The position numbers and the translations under genes were made by a program. The notes beneath the pieces are model-generated. The model was given only the letters and a program-made list of their open reading frames with translations. It ran no database searches and was not told where the DNA came from. Shown piece by piece: positions 36,292-47,559 of a stretch of 64,000 bases of DNA (the stretch's first letter is position 1; each line of letters begins with the position of its first letter). The stretch comes from Acanthochlamys bracteata (taxonomy: Eukaryota; Streptophyta; Magnoliopsida; Pandanales; Velloziaceae): contig CM034139.1 of assembly GCA_019914995.1 (NCBI GenBank), forward strand, positions 1,121,001 through 1,185,000, read 5' to 3'.

Positions 36292-38448
36292 TGTTAGATA
36301 TTCCTACAAGATTAACTCAAGAGGGGAGGGGTGAATTGAGTTAGTCTATAAAAATTTTTGTTAAGTTTGTTATCCTACTGGCAGCGAGCTTACAGCCGGC
36401 TGTGTCAATGCTGTAACCTGCAGACAGAGAGAGTTAGTGTGTTTACTGACATAAGTGACAAAGAGTAATGCTCAGGGTATTTAACGTGGTTCGGCAAAAC
36501 CCCTTTGCCTACATCCACGGTCGCTCTATCACCAGAGCCAAAGCTTCACTAGACCTTTAATAAGCTACAAATACACCTTGAGTAAAGTGCTTCGCCAAGC
36601 ACACTTACTCTACCGGATTTCTTCGCCAAGACAACCCCTAATAGCCTACCGGACACGCCTGTCCCCCTTGCTGATTTGCTAGCACTATTACAATGTCTAA
36701 GAGCTTACACCAAGCTCTACCTGAGCTTACTTTACCGGTGCCTGCAGCACCACCTTTACAGTGCCAGTAACAAGTTACAAGAAAATAAATAAGGATTGAG
36801 CGCAGGATCTATCTCATGAATGTTGAGTGTTTATGATGTGATTCAGATGAGATGATCGAATAGGTTGCTGAGAGAGATTTCTTCAGTATGATTTGCAGCA
36901 AGATTAGTTTGTGTGGAGTAGTGGAGTTCGTGACCAGGAGTAGGATATTTTTGAGTAGAGTGGTAGAGTTTTTGTATATCTCTGTTTTTGCTTGGGTTCT
37001 CTCTACTTATGTTTTTCTTTATGTTCTCTCCGTATTTTTCTCTCTTTCTCCATTACGTTTCTTCGTTGCTGTGACTCCCTTTTTATAGAACATCTTTCCT
37101 GTGCAGGAGCCGTTGAGGAACGTTGCTGTTGGCGCTCGGTTCTTCACGTCAGAGAAGAAGTGGTGTTGTCCAGTGGTTCTTTAGCTGTGTTTGTGCAAAG
37201 TCTCCATGGCATTAAATGCGTTGAAGAGGTTTGAATTTGCTGCCAACGGTTGAGAGCTTAATTCAGCTAAGCTTTTGTCTGAGACTCGGTGAGCTGATGA
37301 ATTGATATGCCATGTCCATAATAAATGCAATGCAGGTTGACTGCTTGACTGATCAAAGACTTTGACTGCTTTCTTTCCTTGATTATTGAGCTTCCCTTTT
37401 GTGTGAAAGTGAAGATGATTTTAGCTCTTGTAAATCTTCTGTTTGAAATGTTTCAGTCCGTTGTGAGTGCAGGTGATTTTTGAAGCAAAGAAAATTTCGT
37501 TGCCGCTGAACACATGGGTCTGTTTCGAAACAGAGAAGTCTTTTTTTGCTTCAGTAGTAGAACAGCTGACTGCAATGTGGCTGTGGCATCCTCTGTCCCG
37601 TATGCTGTCCTCTGTCCCGCTTCAGTAGTAGCACAGCAGTTGGCTGTTATGTGGCTGTGGCATCCTCTGTCCCATATGTTGTCCTCTGTCCCGCTTCGAG
37701 CAGTCGAGCAGCTGACTGTGATAGTAACAAGATAATAGATTTGTTGAATGATATCACCTTGTAATTAAATTCGTGATTTCTTCTGAAGGAAAATCGAAAT
37801 CTGCATGTTGAAGCATTTCTGCATTATCAGCAAGACATGATTCTGATGATGCTTTGCATTATGTTCTTTGTCTTCTCTTGTTGTGATTTTTCATGATTCT
37901 TGATATGAACTTGTAGCTGATATGTTCCTCAGTAAGTCTTCAAGAATTTGCTTCAAATGGATGACGAATTCTTGATTGAATTACATCTGAAAAGTTGTTT
38001 CATCAATGACCGATTCTGCTCTCTGTTTACTGAATTTTCATCTATCATTCCACGATTTTTCCAAGTTTATATTGATCATCATTTGATGTGCTATTCGGTC
38101 AATCTTATAGTGTGCATGTTGGCCTGTCTCTCATGAAAAGTTGAAGTTCAAATGGAATCGGCATCATGCTTGAAAGTACTTCTGAAGAGTGAATGATTAT
38201 CACGATTTTCTGATTCTTCTCTGTCCAGCGAGCAGCAGCGAAATAGCAGCGAAGTAGCCGGCTATTGAGTCCTCTGTTTTCTGTTCATCTATGTTGGCGA
38301 TACTCTATTTTTTTGCTCTTCTCTGTTCGCGATATCCATGTAGCAGCAATTAGACAGCTGGCTGTTTGGTGGCTGAGGGATTCTCTGTTCTGTGTGGGAT
38401 AGATCTGTTTTATGAATTTCTGCAGAACTTGATTCCAATCATTAGTTC
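36292..38448 (-). repeat. SIRE-type 3' LTR (copy A)
   Basis: About 2.16 kb, nearly identical to the solo LTR 44242-46380. It contains the motif TTAACGTGGTTCGGC (36481-36495) with the block AACTCAAGAGGGGAGGGGTG and an inverted TAACTCAA/TTGAGTTA pair (36313-36320, 36336-36343), shared with the plus-strand SIRE LTR at 55538. Its outer ~70 bp (TGTTGGAAC..) are replaced by internal sequence. A 71-74 bp tandem repeat lies at 37548-37692. Confidence 0.85.
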
Positions 38449-38524
38449 ACCCTAATAATTTGAGATTGTAAACATAATAATTCACCTGAGCTGCGCATGA
38501 TAATTCTTCTATTTCTCCTCCTTT

Positions 38525-41500
38525 TTGTCATCACAAAAAAAAAGGTTAGAAGGAGGGTAAGCAATACACTAAAATGGTAGTACTTGTAAATGGCAGCCTT
38601 TTCTTCTTTTATCGTTGATCCTTGTATGAGGTAATGCATTTGTTTGTCTTGGTTCTTTTGGTTGCACTAATGCATGTTCTTCTACTAAATTGTGCAAATT
38701 GATTTCAGCAATTTTTTTTTTTGTGCAAAGAATGACACTTTATTAGTAGTAAAAAAGAGCGATGCATGTCTGTCTTGTATTGCATCATATATCCTGCACA
38801 AAATTTGTTAGTTCACAAGGATAATATTTTTCTATAAATCATAATTCATATTATCATGACTATATGTTTTCTCCCCCTTATTAAGTGCCCTCTGCTATAA
38901 AGACCATATTCTTTTTCTTTTGTAGTTGAAGCACTTATCAACTTTTCTTCTTTCAATATAGAAGCTTTTCAGTAAAATAGTTGACTTGAGTAGTATGCTT
39001 CACTTTCTTATTGGCTTTTCTCAACTATTTTGCTCCTGCATTGATAAATAACTTTTCTACGCCCAAAGGACATTAACTTTCAAAGTTTTCTCATAGGCAG
39101 TTAATGTATGACATTCATCAACTAATGTTGTAATCGCACAATTTCCGTTTAGCCTATATACTGTAGATCTTGCAATAAAATTCACCAATTCTAAAAGAAT
39201 CTAAAAGAATATATCATTTATAAAACATGCTTTTCGTCTTTCACTTTGATTCGAAGGCTTTTCTCCTTGATGTGCTTTCTGTTCTTAGTGATTTACCATT
39301 TGATGGACAGCATTCTCCTCATGAAAAATCATCCATTTGCATAGGTATTTTTATCAAAATCAATTTTCAATATCATTGGCATAATCAGCAGAATTTCAGT
39401 ATTGATTATTAGTAAATAATTTTAATGAAAAATGAATACTAAGTTAAAAGAAGCGAGTTACCCATACCTTTGGATAGCTTACAATGTATTGTCGTACTCG
39501 TTTCTTAACTTACTCATGCAATGTTTTGCTTGCCTTGTCTTTGAATAACTTATTTCTTTCTTGTTCACAGAGTGTTCTGAATAATTTTGACCGCATGATG
39601 AATATTTCTCCTTTTGCTATATACTCTTTCTTCACTTTGCTAATTACATTTAACTTTATTCCTTTTAGCTTGTGAAAACATCCTGCAAAATAGTTTTAAA
39701 GACTTTTTCCTGCAGGGAGATGTTAGAGTTTGACAGAATCCACAAGATTTTAGCATTATCTTAGATGATATTATAGTAATTCAGTTAAAATATCGAATAA
39801 CACATCCAAACCAGAGATGATATTATAATATTTAGCTTCACATGTTTTGTTATATGGTAAATAATGCATCAATGAATCAAACTCTCAACAAGAATTGTTA
39901 ACAGTTTTTTATCATTATAGATCAACAGTTTTGTTCAACAATTGAAGGCTCCATTGAGGTGTATCATAAATCCACAAAACATTTAGACTCTTAGAAATAC
40001 AAGCAAATATGTCTCAACATGATTAGTTACTGAACTTTCAGTGGAGTAGAGTGGAATCCAAAGAGTTTGACTCAAAATAGTTTGGCTTAGATATTTACTG
40101 AGGGATTTAGATGAATCACTGTTAAGTCTCATCTCATTTGAAGAATTTTCTTTTAGCATGATAGTTCGGTTTGCATAAGCCAAAAAAAATATGGGTCACC
40201 CAAGCAATTTCATCTCTGAAAAATTCATTCAATTTCAACTTAACCAAGAAGAAGAGTTTAGCTTTAAATAAGTTTGTTTAAGAACGGTCAATGGTTTGAT
40301 TATAAAGTGGCAATAGACAATGATTGGTAAATCTCATTGAGGCTCCATATGACAAATCACTTGAAAATATTTTTGCAAAAACATGTTGCAACGTTTAATA
40401 AAAATCATTCACTATTTAAGAGCAGTTATGTATCAAGGATAAAGAGCCATGAGAGCTTAACAAATATCAAAATTAATATAAAGAAGATATACTTACCTCT
40501 TGATTGAAATATGATTTTTATCTCTTTATATGATTTACCTATCGATGGCTTCTTGTGAAGATCACTGTACTCATGTTTGAATATAAACGATGCAATTTGG
40601 AGAGTCTCCTTGCATTTTGAAAATTTCAACAGAAAGTTTTTCGTCCTTTGTTTAGATTGCAGCTGGCTATTTTTCTGCTGTAATGGACATTTCTTTACTG
40701 TCCTTGACGAATCTGCAAAATAGCTGAATCCTTTCTCGGCCTACTATTAGTCTCATCAAGTATAGCATGAATGAATTCCTCAACAGTCAAAGTTCTTAAA
40801 AAATATATCCTCTAGGTAATGTGAATGATCAAATAAGTTATCTATATCATATTACATTAAACATACTCTTTTGGCAAGGATTTGAAAATACTTTCAGTGC
40901 ATCATTTTTGTTAGTAAGAAGGAAAAATGAATAAAATTATAGCAATCATTGATCATTACAAGGTGAAAGTGTTTACTTTTCAATCTTACAACTCTATATG
41001 GATCAAGTAGGTTCATGTGCACTTGTTGGAATGAGTAACATTGATTTGAATAAACAACTTAGTAAGTTAACTCTCATGAAGGCATCTGTAAAGATTTTCA
41101 GGTTTGATCTTCACTTCGCATTGATCTTTGATTAAATTCAGTTTTGAAGAGTAGAGAAAATTTTTTGCAATGTAGTATCCAAATCTCTACACAACATCTA
41201 CCCATTTTTCTGCTGGCTTTCAACTAGACAGAAAATCATCAACATAATATGCATGTGTTACCTTTCTTCTTGCAGTGAAGTGCTTCTGTTCAGATGCAAT
41301 CTCATTAATAATCTTTTCACCATTTTGAAGCAATAGACCAATCTTGAAAACTTGTAAAATTTCAATAGTTCATACATCCTTGCAGCAGTTTTGTCATGTA
41401 TTTTACTTTCTTGTGTTCATATTTCTCCTGCAATTGTTAGTAGCATATATACTGTCCAAAAATTCTGAAAACTTCATATAGACTCACATTAATATTCATC

Positions 41501-42014
41501 AAAATAGAATTTTATAAAAGCAATGATTCTTACCATTTCAATAGCACAGATGGTTTGCAATTAGTTTCACAGTGATTGAACTCATTTTATCAAATTGTAT
41601 TTACATCAAGTGTTCAGAATTCTTTGGTTTAAAAATATTTTAATAAATCAATGTTTATGAAACATCATTCAATAAATTTATTCATGATATATTCGTTTGC
41701 CACAATTTAATTATTTTACGTTAAAAAAGTTTAACCTAATTTTAGAAAAATGCAAGCATATTTTTCAAACAATTGTGAGATGTAAGATATCATTCAAACA
41801 AAATAACAAGTGACAAAGCTTCAGCCAAAATTTCAACATGAATGCAACAATGAGTTTCATTTGAATTGAAATGCTATAAATCATCAAAATCATTCAAAGA
41901 TTGGATTACTTACCTTCACGCTGTAGAATTTTTTGCAATAAGGATTTATCTCTTTAACACCCAAGTTTCTTTGGGTTCTAAAGTGTTGGCAATCTTGAGA
42001 GTTTCCTTTGGCAC
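38525..42014. other. Non-coding interior of the SIRE derivative
   Basis: About 3.5 kb of AT-rich DNA between gag and the 3' LTR of the copy A element. The longest frames are under 70 codons and none shows pol motifs. A consensus splice donor (GTAAGT, minus strand) follows gag at 41913-41908, and a similar one lies at about 40496-40491. Confidence 0.6.
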
Positions 42015-43550
42015 CTATATCTTTTTATTCATACCTTGATTTTTCTTGAATTTGGAATAACGAGTCATATATTCATCGTTGCTAGCAACATGGAAGGTGG
42101 ATGGATCATCTTGCAAAATAATAGATTGTTTAGTAGTAATGCATCTAGTACTTGATCTAAAGGGATTTTCACTTACCTCTTTCGGAAGATGATTGGTCTT
42201 GGAAATCCACATTACCTTTACTTTATTTTCATTATTTTTAAACCAACAAGAGCTTACTTTGTGACCCTTTCTACCACAATAGAAACACTTCAAAAAAGGA
42301 GTAGAAGAGTGTACCTTGTCAGTTCTGTACTTACAGTAGAATCCAACACTTGTAGTTTTTAAGTTTTGCTTGTCATTGATTTGGTTCACAGTAAGATTCT
42401 CAGTAGTTGGCATGAACTCAATATCTTTCCTTCTGAATGCACCATTCTGTGCACCAAGCATTGCATCCAACCTGTTTTTACCTTTAACAAATTTTGCTAG
42501 AAAAATTTGAAGGTCACCGTTCTTGGCAGTCAACTCTTTTACCTCATTTTTCAGTAGTAAGCATTCAGTAGCATGTGATTTGTTTATTACTTTGACTTGG
42601 ACAAGTTCTTCTTTCAGATTATTACATTCCGTATGTAACTTGGGCATTATTTACATCCAACTTTTTAATTTTTTCATTTAGATTCACACAAGTGGAGGAG
42701 TTATCAATGTCAGAACTGCTTAGGTACTTACCAGTAGTATAGTCATTCAACTTGGTACAAAGTTTCTCATTTGTCTCAATGAGCTTCCTGTTTTCAGCAC
42801 GTAACGCATGTATTTCTGCACTTATTTGGTTAGTAGACAAGGCACCATCAAGAGCATCATTAAAAGTGAGTACTTGCTTAGTCAACAAATCGTTCTTTTC
42901 TTTGTATTCACGCATGCAGTTTTTCATACTTTTATTCATGCGTTTCACATGCATGTATTTATCATATAGTTGATCAAAAATTTCTTGAAAATCTTCATTT
43001 GAGTCATAAAATTCAGATGAGCTTACCTCACTAGATTGTTCATTATTGGCCATTAGACAAAGTTCCATATCCTTTTGATGTATGGCTTCAGTTTTACTCT
43101 TTCAGAATTTTTGTTACTACATATGGGTTTTACTCTCTTCTGAGGCTGGTTCTTACTTCTTCTCTTTTGGTTCTTTCTCAAGATGTGCCTGCATTTTCTT
43201 GTTACCAAAATAATATTATCATCTCCTTTAGAAGTAGGAATACTTACCTCATTTTGATGTTCGTGGATGGCAGTCAAGCGAATGTTATCTTCTTTTTGAT
43301 GATTTGGTATTCCTTCACTTTCATTTAATGACATTTTACCTTCATTGCGTTGGCTAATCTCAAGTTTCTCTTCATACATCCTTTCTAACTTGAGCCAAAC
43401 TTCTTTTGTTGTGAAATAAAAATATATGTGATTAAATTGTTCAAAATTTAAGGCATGATACAACAATTCCAATGCATAAGAATTTAAAGAAGAAAAGTTG
43501 TTATTCTCTGGAATTTGCGTTGTGGCTTTATCTCCTTTCTTTGACGATCT
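42015..43550 (-). pseudogene. SIRE-type gag, frameshifted, in the gag-only derivative
   Basis: Minus-strand pieces 43550-43053, 43068-42622 and 42647-42015 together resemble the second half of the gag at 57076-58998. The first piece has the block LELLYHALNFEQFNHI. The middle has an acidic, coiled-coil-like region. The last has an intact zinc knuckle CFYCGRKGHKVSSCW (about 42305-42250) preceded by RLDAMLGAQNGAF. Two frame changes (near 43060 and 42635) break the frame. The N-terminus is replaced by gypsy integrase sequence at 43551, so the apparent 203-codon frame is a chance fusion. Confidence 0.82.
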
Positions 43551-43918
43551 CCCACATTCAAAAGATATTCTTAATAATACCCTATCAAGCAATGGTTTGG
43601 TTCTATTTTTGTAAATCTTAGCATTCTTATATGCCTCATTTCTAATTTGTTCTAGCTCACTCAATTGTAATTTCTAACTTTTCTAGCTTCTTGAAGGTTA
43701 AATTGAGTTTCTTAATGGCCCAATAAGCTTTATGTTCTAACTCACCATGGAGGTGATAAGCTTCCATACACCAAACGATAGGGAGACATTCTTATAGGAG
43801 TTTTGTAAGCTGTTTATAAGCCCACAAAGCATCATTAAGTTTCAAAGCCCAGTCTTTCTTATTGGATTGTACAGTCTTTTTCAAGATATGCTTAATCGCC
43901 CTATTTAACACTTCTACT
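43551..43918 (-). pseudogene. Gypsy-2 integrase fragment (copy B)
   Basis: Same sequence as 35602-35971, joined at 43550/43551 to SIRE gag and at 43918 to the copia-2 LTR. The minus-strand frame across the junction reads RISFECG and then RSSKKGDK, marking the hybrid joint. Confidence 0.85.
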
Positions 43919-44241
43919 TGTTGAATATTAAAGACACTTTGATGAGCTTTAAATCAAACAGTTCACAAGTACCTACTGGTAGTCCACCATTTAGTCCAAC
44001 ATAGCTGCTATGGTAGTTATGTCTAGATTCATGAGAAAGTTATGTCCAGATTCATGGGAAAGTTATGTCCGGATTCATTCTAACTACCATAGAGAGTTAT
44101 GCCAAGAAACCAATGTCAAAGATGTGGTTACCAAGCCGAAGAGTTGCCTTGGGCAGTTAGTTATTTAGTGTACTAGCTATCAAAAGATTTTCTTGCATCT
44201 TATATATATGTCCCAAATGTGTGGAATTTATAAAAAGAATT
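43919..44241 (+). repeat. Copia-2 5' LTR, left part
   Basis: Starts TGTTGAATATTAAAG and ends at GAATT (44237-44241), the target duplication of the inserted SIRE LTR. The uninterrupted partner in the 3' LTR shows the join at AAAGAAT/GCAAGTAAG (about 51180). Confidence 0.88.
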
Positions 44242-46449
44242 TGTTAGATATTCCTGCAAGATTAACTCAAAAGGGGAGGGGTGAATTGAGTTAGTTTATA
44301 AAAATTTTCGTTAAGTTTGTTATCCTAGTGGCAGCGAGTTTACAGCCGGCTGTGTCAATGCTGTAACCTGCAGACAGAGAGAGTTAGTGTGTTTACTGAC
44401 ATAAGTGACAACGAGTAGTGCTCAGGGTATTTAACGTGGTTCGGCAAAACCCCTTTGCCTACATCCACGATCGCTCTATCACCAGAGCCAAAGCTTCACT
44501 AGACCTTTAATAAGCTACAAATACACCTTGAGCAAAGTGCTTCGCCAAGCACACTTACTCTACCGGATTTCTTCGCCAAGACAACCCCTAACAGCCTACC
44601 GGACACGCCTGTCCCCCTGGCTGATTTGCTAGCACTATTACAAGGTCTAAGAGCTTATACCAAGCTCTACTTGAGCTTCCTTTACCGGTGCCTGCAGCAC
44701 CACCTTTACACTGTTAGTAACAAGTTACAAGAAAATAAACAAGGATTGAGCGCAGGATCTATCTCATGAATGTTGAGTGTTTATGATGTGATTCAGATGA
44801 GATGATCGAAGAGGTTGCTGAGAGAGATTTCTTCAGTATTATTTGCAACAAGATTAGTTTGTGTGGAGTAGTGGAGTTCGTGACCAGGAGTAGGATATTT
44901 TTGAGTAGAGTGGTAGAGTTTTTGTATATCTCTGTTTTTGCTTGGGTTCTCTCTACTTATGTTTTTCTTTATGTTCTCTCCGTATTTTTCTCTCTTTCTC
45001 CACTAGTTTCTTCGTTGCTGTGACTCCCTTTTTATAGAACATCTTTCCTATGCAGGAGCCGTTGAGGAACGTTGCTGTTGGCGCTCGGTTCTTCACGTCA
45101 GAGAAGAAGTGGTGTTGTCCAGTGGTTCTTGGTGTGTTTTTACAAAGTCTCCATGGCATTAAATGCGTTGAAGAGGTTTGAATTTGCCGCCAACGGTTGA
45201 GAGCTTAATTCAGCTAAGCTTTTGTCCGAGACTTCGGTGGTGATGAATTGATATGCCATGTCCATAATAAATGCAATGCAGTTGATTGCTTGATGATCAA
45301 AGACTTTGACTTTCTTTCCTTGATTATTGAGCTTCCCTTTTGTGAAAGTGAAGATGATTTTAGTTCATGTAAATCTTCATTTTGAAAATGTTTGATCCGT
45401 TGTGAGTGCGGTGATTTTTGAAGCAAGGAAAATTTCGTTGTCACTTGAACACATGGGTCATTTTCAAACAGAGAAGTCTTTTTGCTTGATAGTAGAACAC
45501 ATGACCGCAATGTGGTGTGGCATCCTCATCCCGTATCTTTGTCCTCTCCCCCGCTTGATAGTAGCACAATGAGTTGGGTCATTATGTGGTCGTGGCATCC
45601 TCTGTCCCATATGTTGTCCTCTGTCCCGCTTCGAGCAGTCGAGCAACTGATTGTGATAGTAACAAGATAATAGATTTGTTGAATGATATCACCTTGTAAT
45701 TAAATTCGTGATTTCTTCTGAAGGAAAATCGAAATCTGCATGTTGAAGCATTTTTGCATTATCAGCAAGACATGATTCTGATGATGCTTTGCACTATGTT
45801 CTTTGTCTTCTCTTGTTGTGATTTTTCATGATTCTTGATATGAACTTGTAGCTGATATGTTCCTCAATAAGTCCTCAAGATTTTGCTTCAAATGGATGAC
45901 GAATTCTTGATTGAATTACATCTGAAAAGTTGTTTCATCAATGACCGATTCTGCTCTCTGTTTACTGAATTTTCATCTATCATTCCACGATTTTTCCAAG
46001 TTTATATTGATCATCATTTGATGTGCTATTCGGTCAATCTTATAGTGTGCATGTTGGCCTGTCTCTGATGAAAAGTTGAAGTTCAAATGGAATCGGCATC
46101 ATGCTTGAAAGTACTTCTGAAGAGTGAATGATTATCACGATTTTCTGATTCTTCTCTGTCCAGCGAGCAGCAGCGAAATAGCAGCGAAGTAACCGGCTAT
46201 TGAGTCCTCTGTTTTCTGTTCATCTATGTTGGCGATACTCTGTTTTTTTGCTCTTCTCTGTTCGCGATATCCATGTAGCAGCAATTAGACAGCTGACTGT
46301 TTGGTGGCTGAAGGATTCTCTGTTCTGTGTGGGATAGATCTGTTTTATGAATTTCTGCAGAACTTGATTCCAATCATTAGCTCACCTTAATCCATGAACT
46401 ATAATTCTTAATTATTGTTATCATCAAAATCAATCTTGGAGTTCCAACA
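44242..46449 (-). mobile_element. SIRE-type solo LTR inside the copia-2 LTR
   Basis: A single 2208-bp LTR, read on the minus strand from TGTTGGAACTCC (46449) to ..AATATCTAACA (44242). It is flanked by GAATT on both sides (44237-44241 and 46450-46454). No internal region or second LTR is attached, which is the mark of LTR-LTR recombination. It keeps the motif TTAACGTGGTTCGGC and the G-rich inverted-repeat block (44263-44293) at its U5 end. Confidence 0.9.
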
Positions 46450-46454
46450 GAATT

Positions 46455-46687
46455 CAAGTAAAAAAGCAAAGTTGTAAGCTTACATTGTAATCTCATCGCA
46501 TAATGATATTTCTTTTGATGTGACCACACCACTGTGGGGTTTTTTTTATTTTTCCCCACGTATATCTTTGTGTTTGTGTGATTGCCTTATTCATCTTTAA
46601 CAATCTCAACTTGGATTGTAAGATCTTAGTGTGTGCCAAATATCCGCTGTGCTATTTTCGTTCGTGCACACTATCGTATTTCCAATA
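46455..46687 (+). repeat. Copia-2 5' LTR, right part
   Basis: Matches 51181-51415 of the 3' LTR, including the CCCCACGTATATCTTTGT block. It ends two bases before the primer site. Confidence 0.88.
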
Positions 46688-46715
46688 AGTGGTATGAGAG
46701 CTTACGGTTTTTCTG

Positions 46716-47450
46716 ATGACAAACAAGATTGAGATTGAAAAATTTAATAGGAGCAACTACCATTCTGGAGGATGAATATTTTGGCAATTCTGGTCAAACA
46801 AATTTGCTTTGCCGCTCTGGAGGATCGTCCCGACGATATGACAGACGATAGATGGCAAAAAATAGAAATGTATGCTATGACAAATCTTCATCTTTCTCTT
46901 GCTGATTATGTGCTTCTTAGTGTCTCAGAACTAAAGACCGCAAAACAGGTTGGGAAAAGCTTGAGAAAGTTTATGCAAGAAGTCAATGCAACATGCTATA
47001 TTCTTAATGCGAAGTTTGTATTCTCTTCGCATAACAGAAACCTCTTATGTGGCTGATCATCTTAGTGCAATGCAGTCTCTTTCTCTCAATTAACAGCATT
47101 AGAGAAGAAGATAGAGACTGATGAGCGTGTCTTGATTCTACTCTAAAGTCTTCCAAGTTCTTATGATCAAGTTGTCATAAATCAAACATGTAACAGCGAC
47201 TTGAAATCACTTGTTTATGAAGATGTTGTTGCAGCTGTTCTTGAAAAAAAAAGTCGTCGAAAGGACAAGCTTGATTGTGCCAGGTGGACAGCAAGCGGAG
47301 GTTTTGTTGTTGGCACAAGATAAGAAAAGGAAGCGAAATTTTGGAAGTAGTGGCATGGGACAGCAAAATAGGAACAAGCTGCAAGTAAAGTGTTTTGCTT
47401 GCGGAAAGATTGGGCACTACAAGCGTGAGTACAAGTCGATGGCCAAAGGA
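46716..47450 (+). pseudogene. Copia-2 gag, broken
   Basis: Starts at ATG 46716 (MTNKIEIEKFNRSNYHSG). A stop and a frame change follow within 25 codons. A long in-frame block (46822-47000) has the capsid motif LHLSLADYVLLSVSELKTAK. More frame changes occur at about 46950, 47055 and 47200. The zinc knuckle at about 47392-47433 reads CFACGKIGHYKREY, so the last metal-binding Cys is changed to Tyr. Confidence 0.85.
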
Positions 47451-47559
47451 GGAAGTGCAGAAGCCTCTAAGTCTCAAGCATGTGTGGCATATAATTCGGA
47501 TGAGGGCGAGGCTTTAGTTGGCGAAATAGCAATTGTTACCAAAGACGAGGCCAAAATTT

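Larger units (their letters stand above)
35602..38448. repeat. Large direct repeat, copy A
   Basis: This block (gypsy integrase, copia LTR, SIRE LTR) is almost identical to 43551-46380, with an offset of about 7.94-7.95 kb. Similarity starts abruptly at CCCACATTC and ends abruptly after CAATCATTAG. Confidence 0.9.
36292..43550 (-). mobile_element. SIRE-type copia derivative, gag only, truncated (copy A)
   Basis: In minus orientation this has gag at high coordinates (43550-42015), about 3.5 kb of non-coding sequence (42014-38449), a degenerate purine tract GACAAAAAGGAGGAGAAAT (minus strand, about 38504-38524), and a 3' LTR 38448-36292. I found no protease, integrase, reverse transcriptase or RNase H in any frame. 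The 5' LTR, primer site and gag start are missing, because at 43550/43551 the sequence jumps into gypsy-2 integrase. The LTR lacks about 70 outer bases compared with copy B. Confidence 0.75.
43551..46380. repeat. Large direct repeat, copy B
   Basis: Second copy of the block at 35602-38448. The pairs differ by about 1-2% over most of the length, but 45138-45655 shows a dense cluster of changes (see findings). Confidence 0.9.

Noticed and set aside
41908-41913. GTAAGT and several similar words in the minus-strand gag as real splice donors
   Set aside because: Within gag most of these arise from codons for Glu-Val-Ser; only the one after gag is mentioned as a possibility, without transcript support.
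43053-43664. 203-codon minus-strand frame as one protein
   Set aside because: The N-terminal part is gypsy integrase and the rest SIRE gag; they meet at the recombination joint 43550/43551, so the fusion is accidental.
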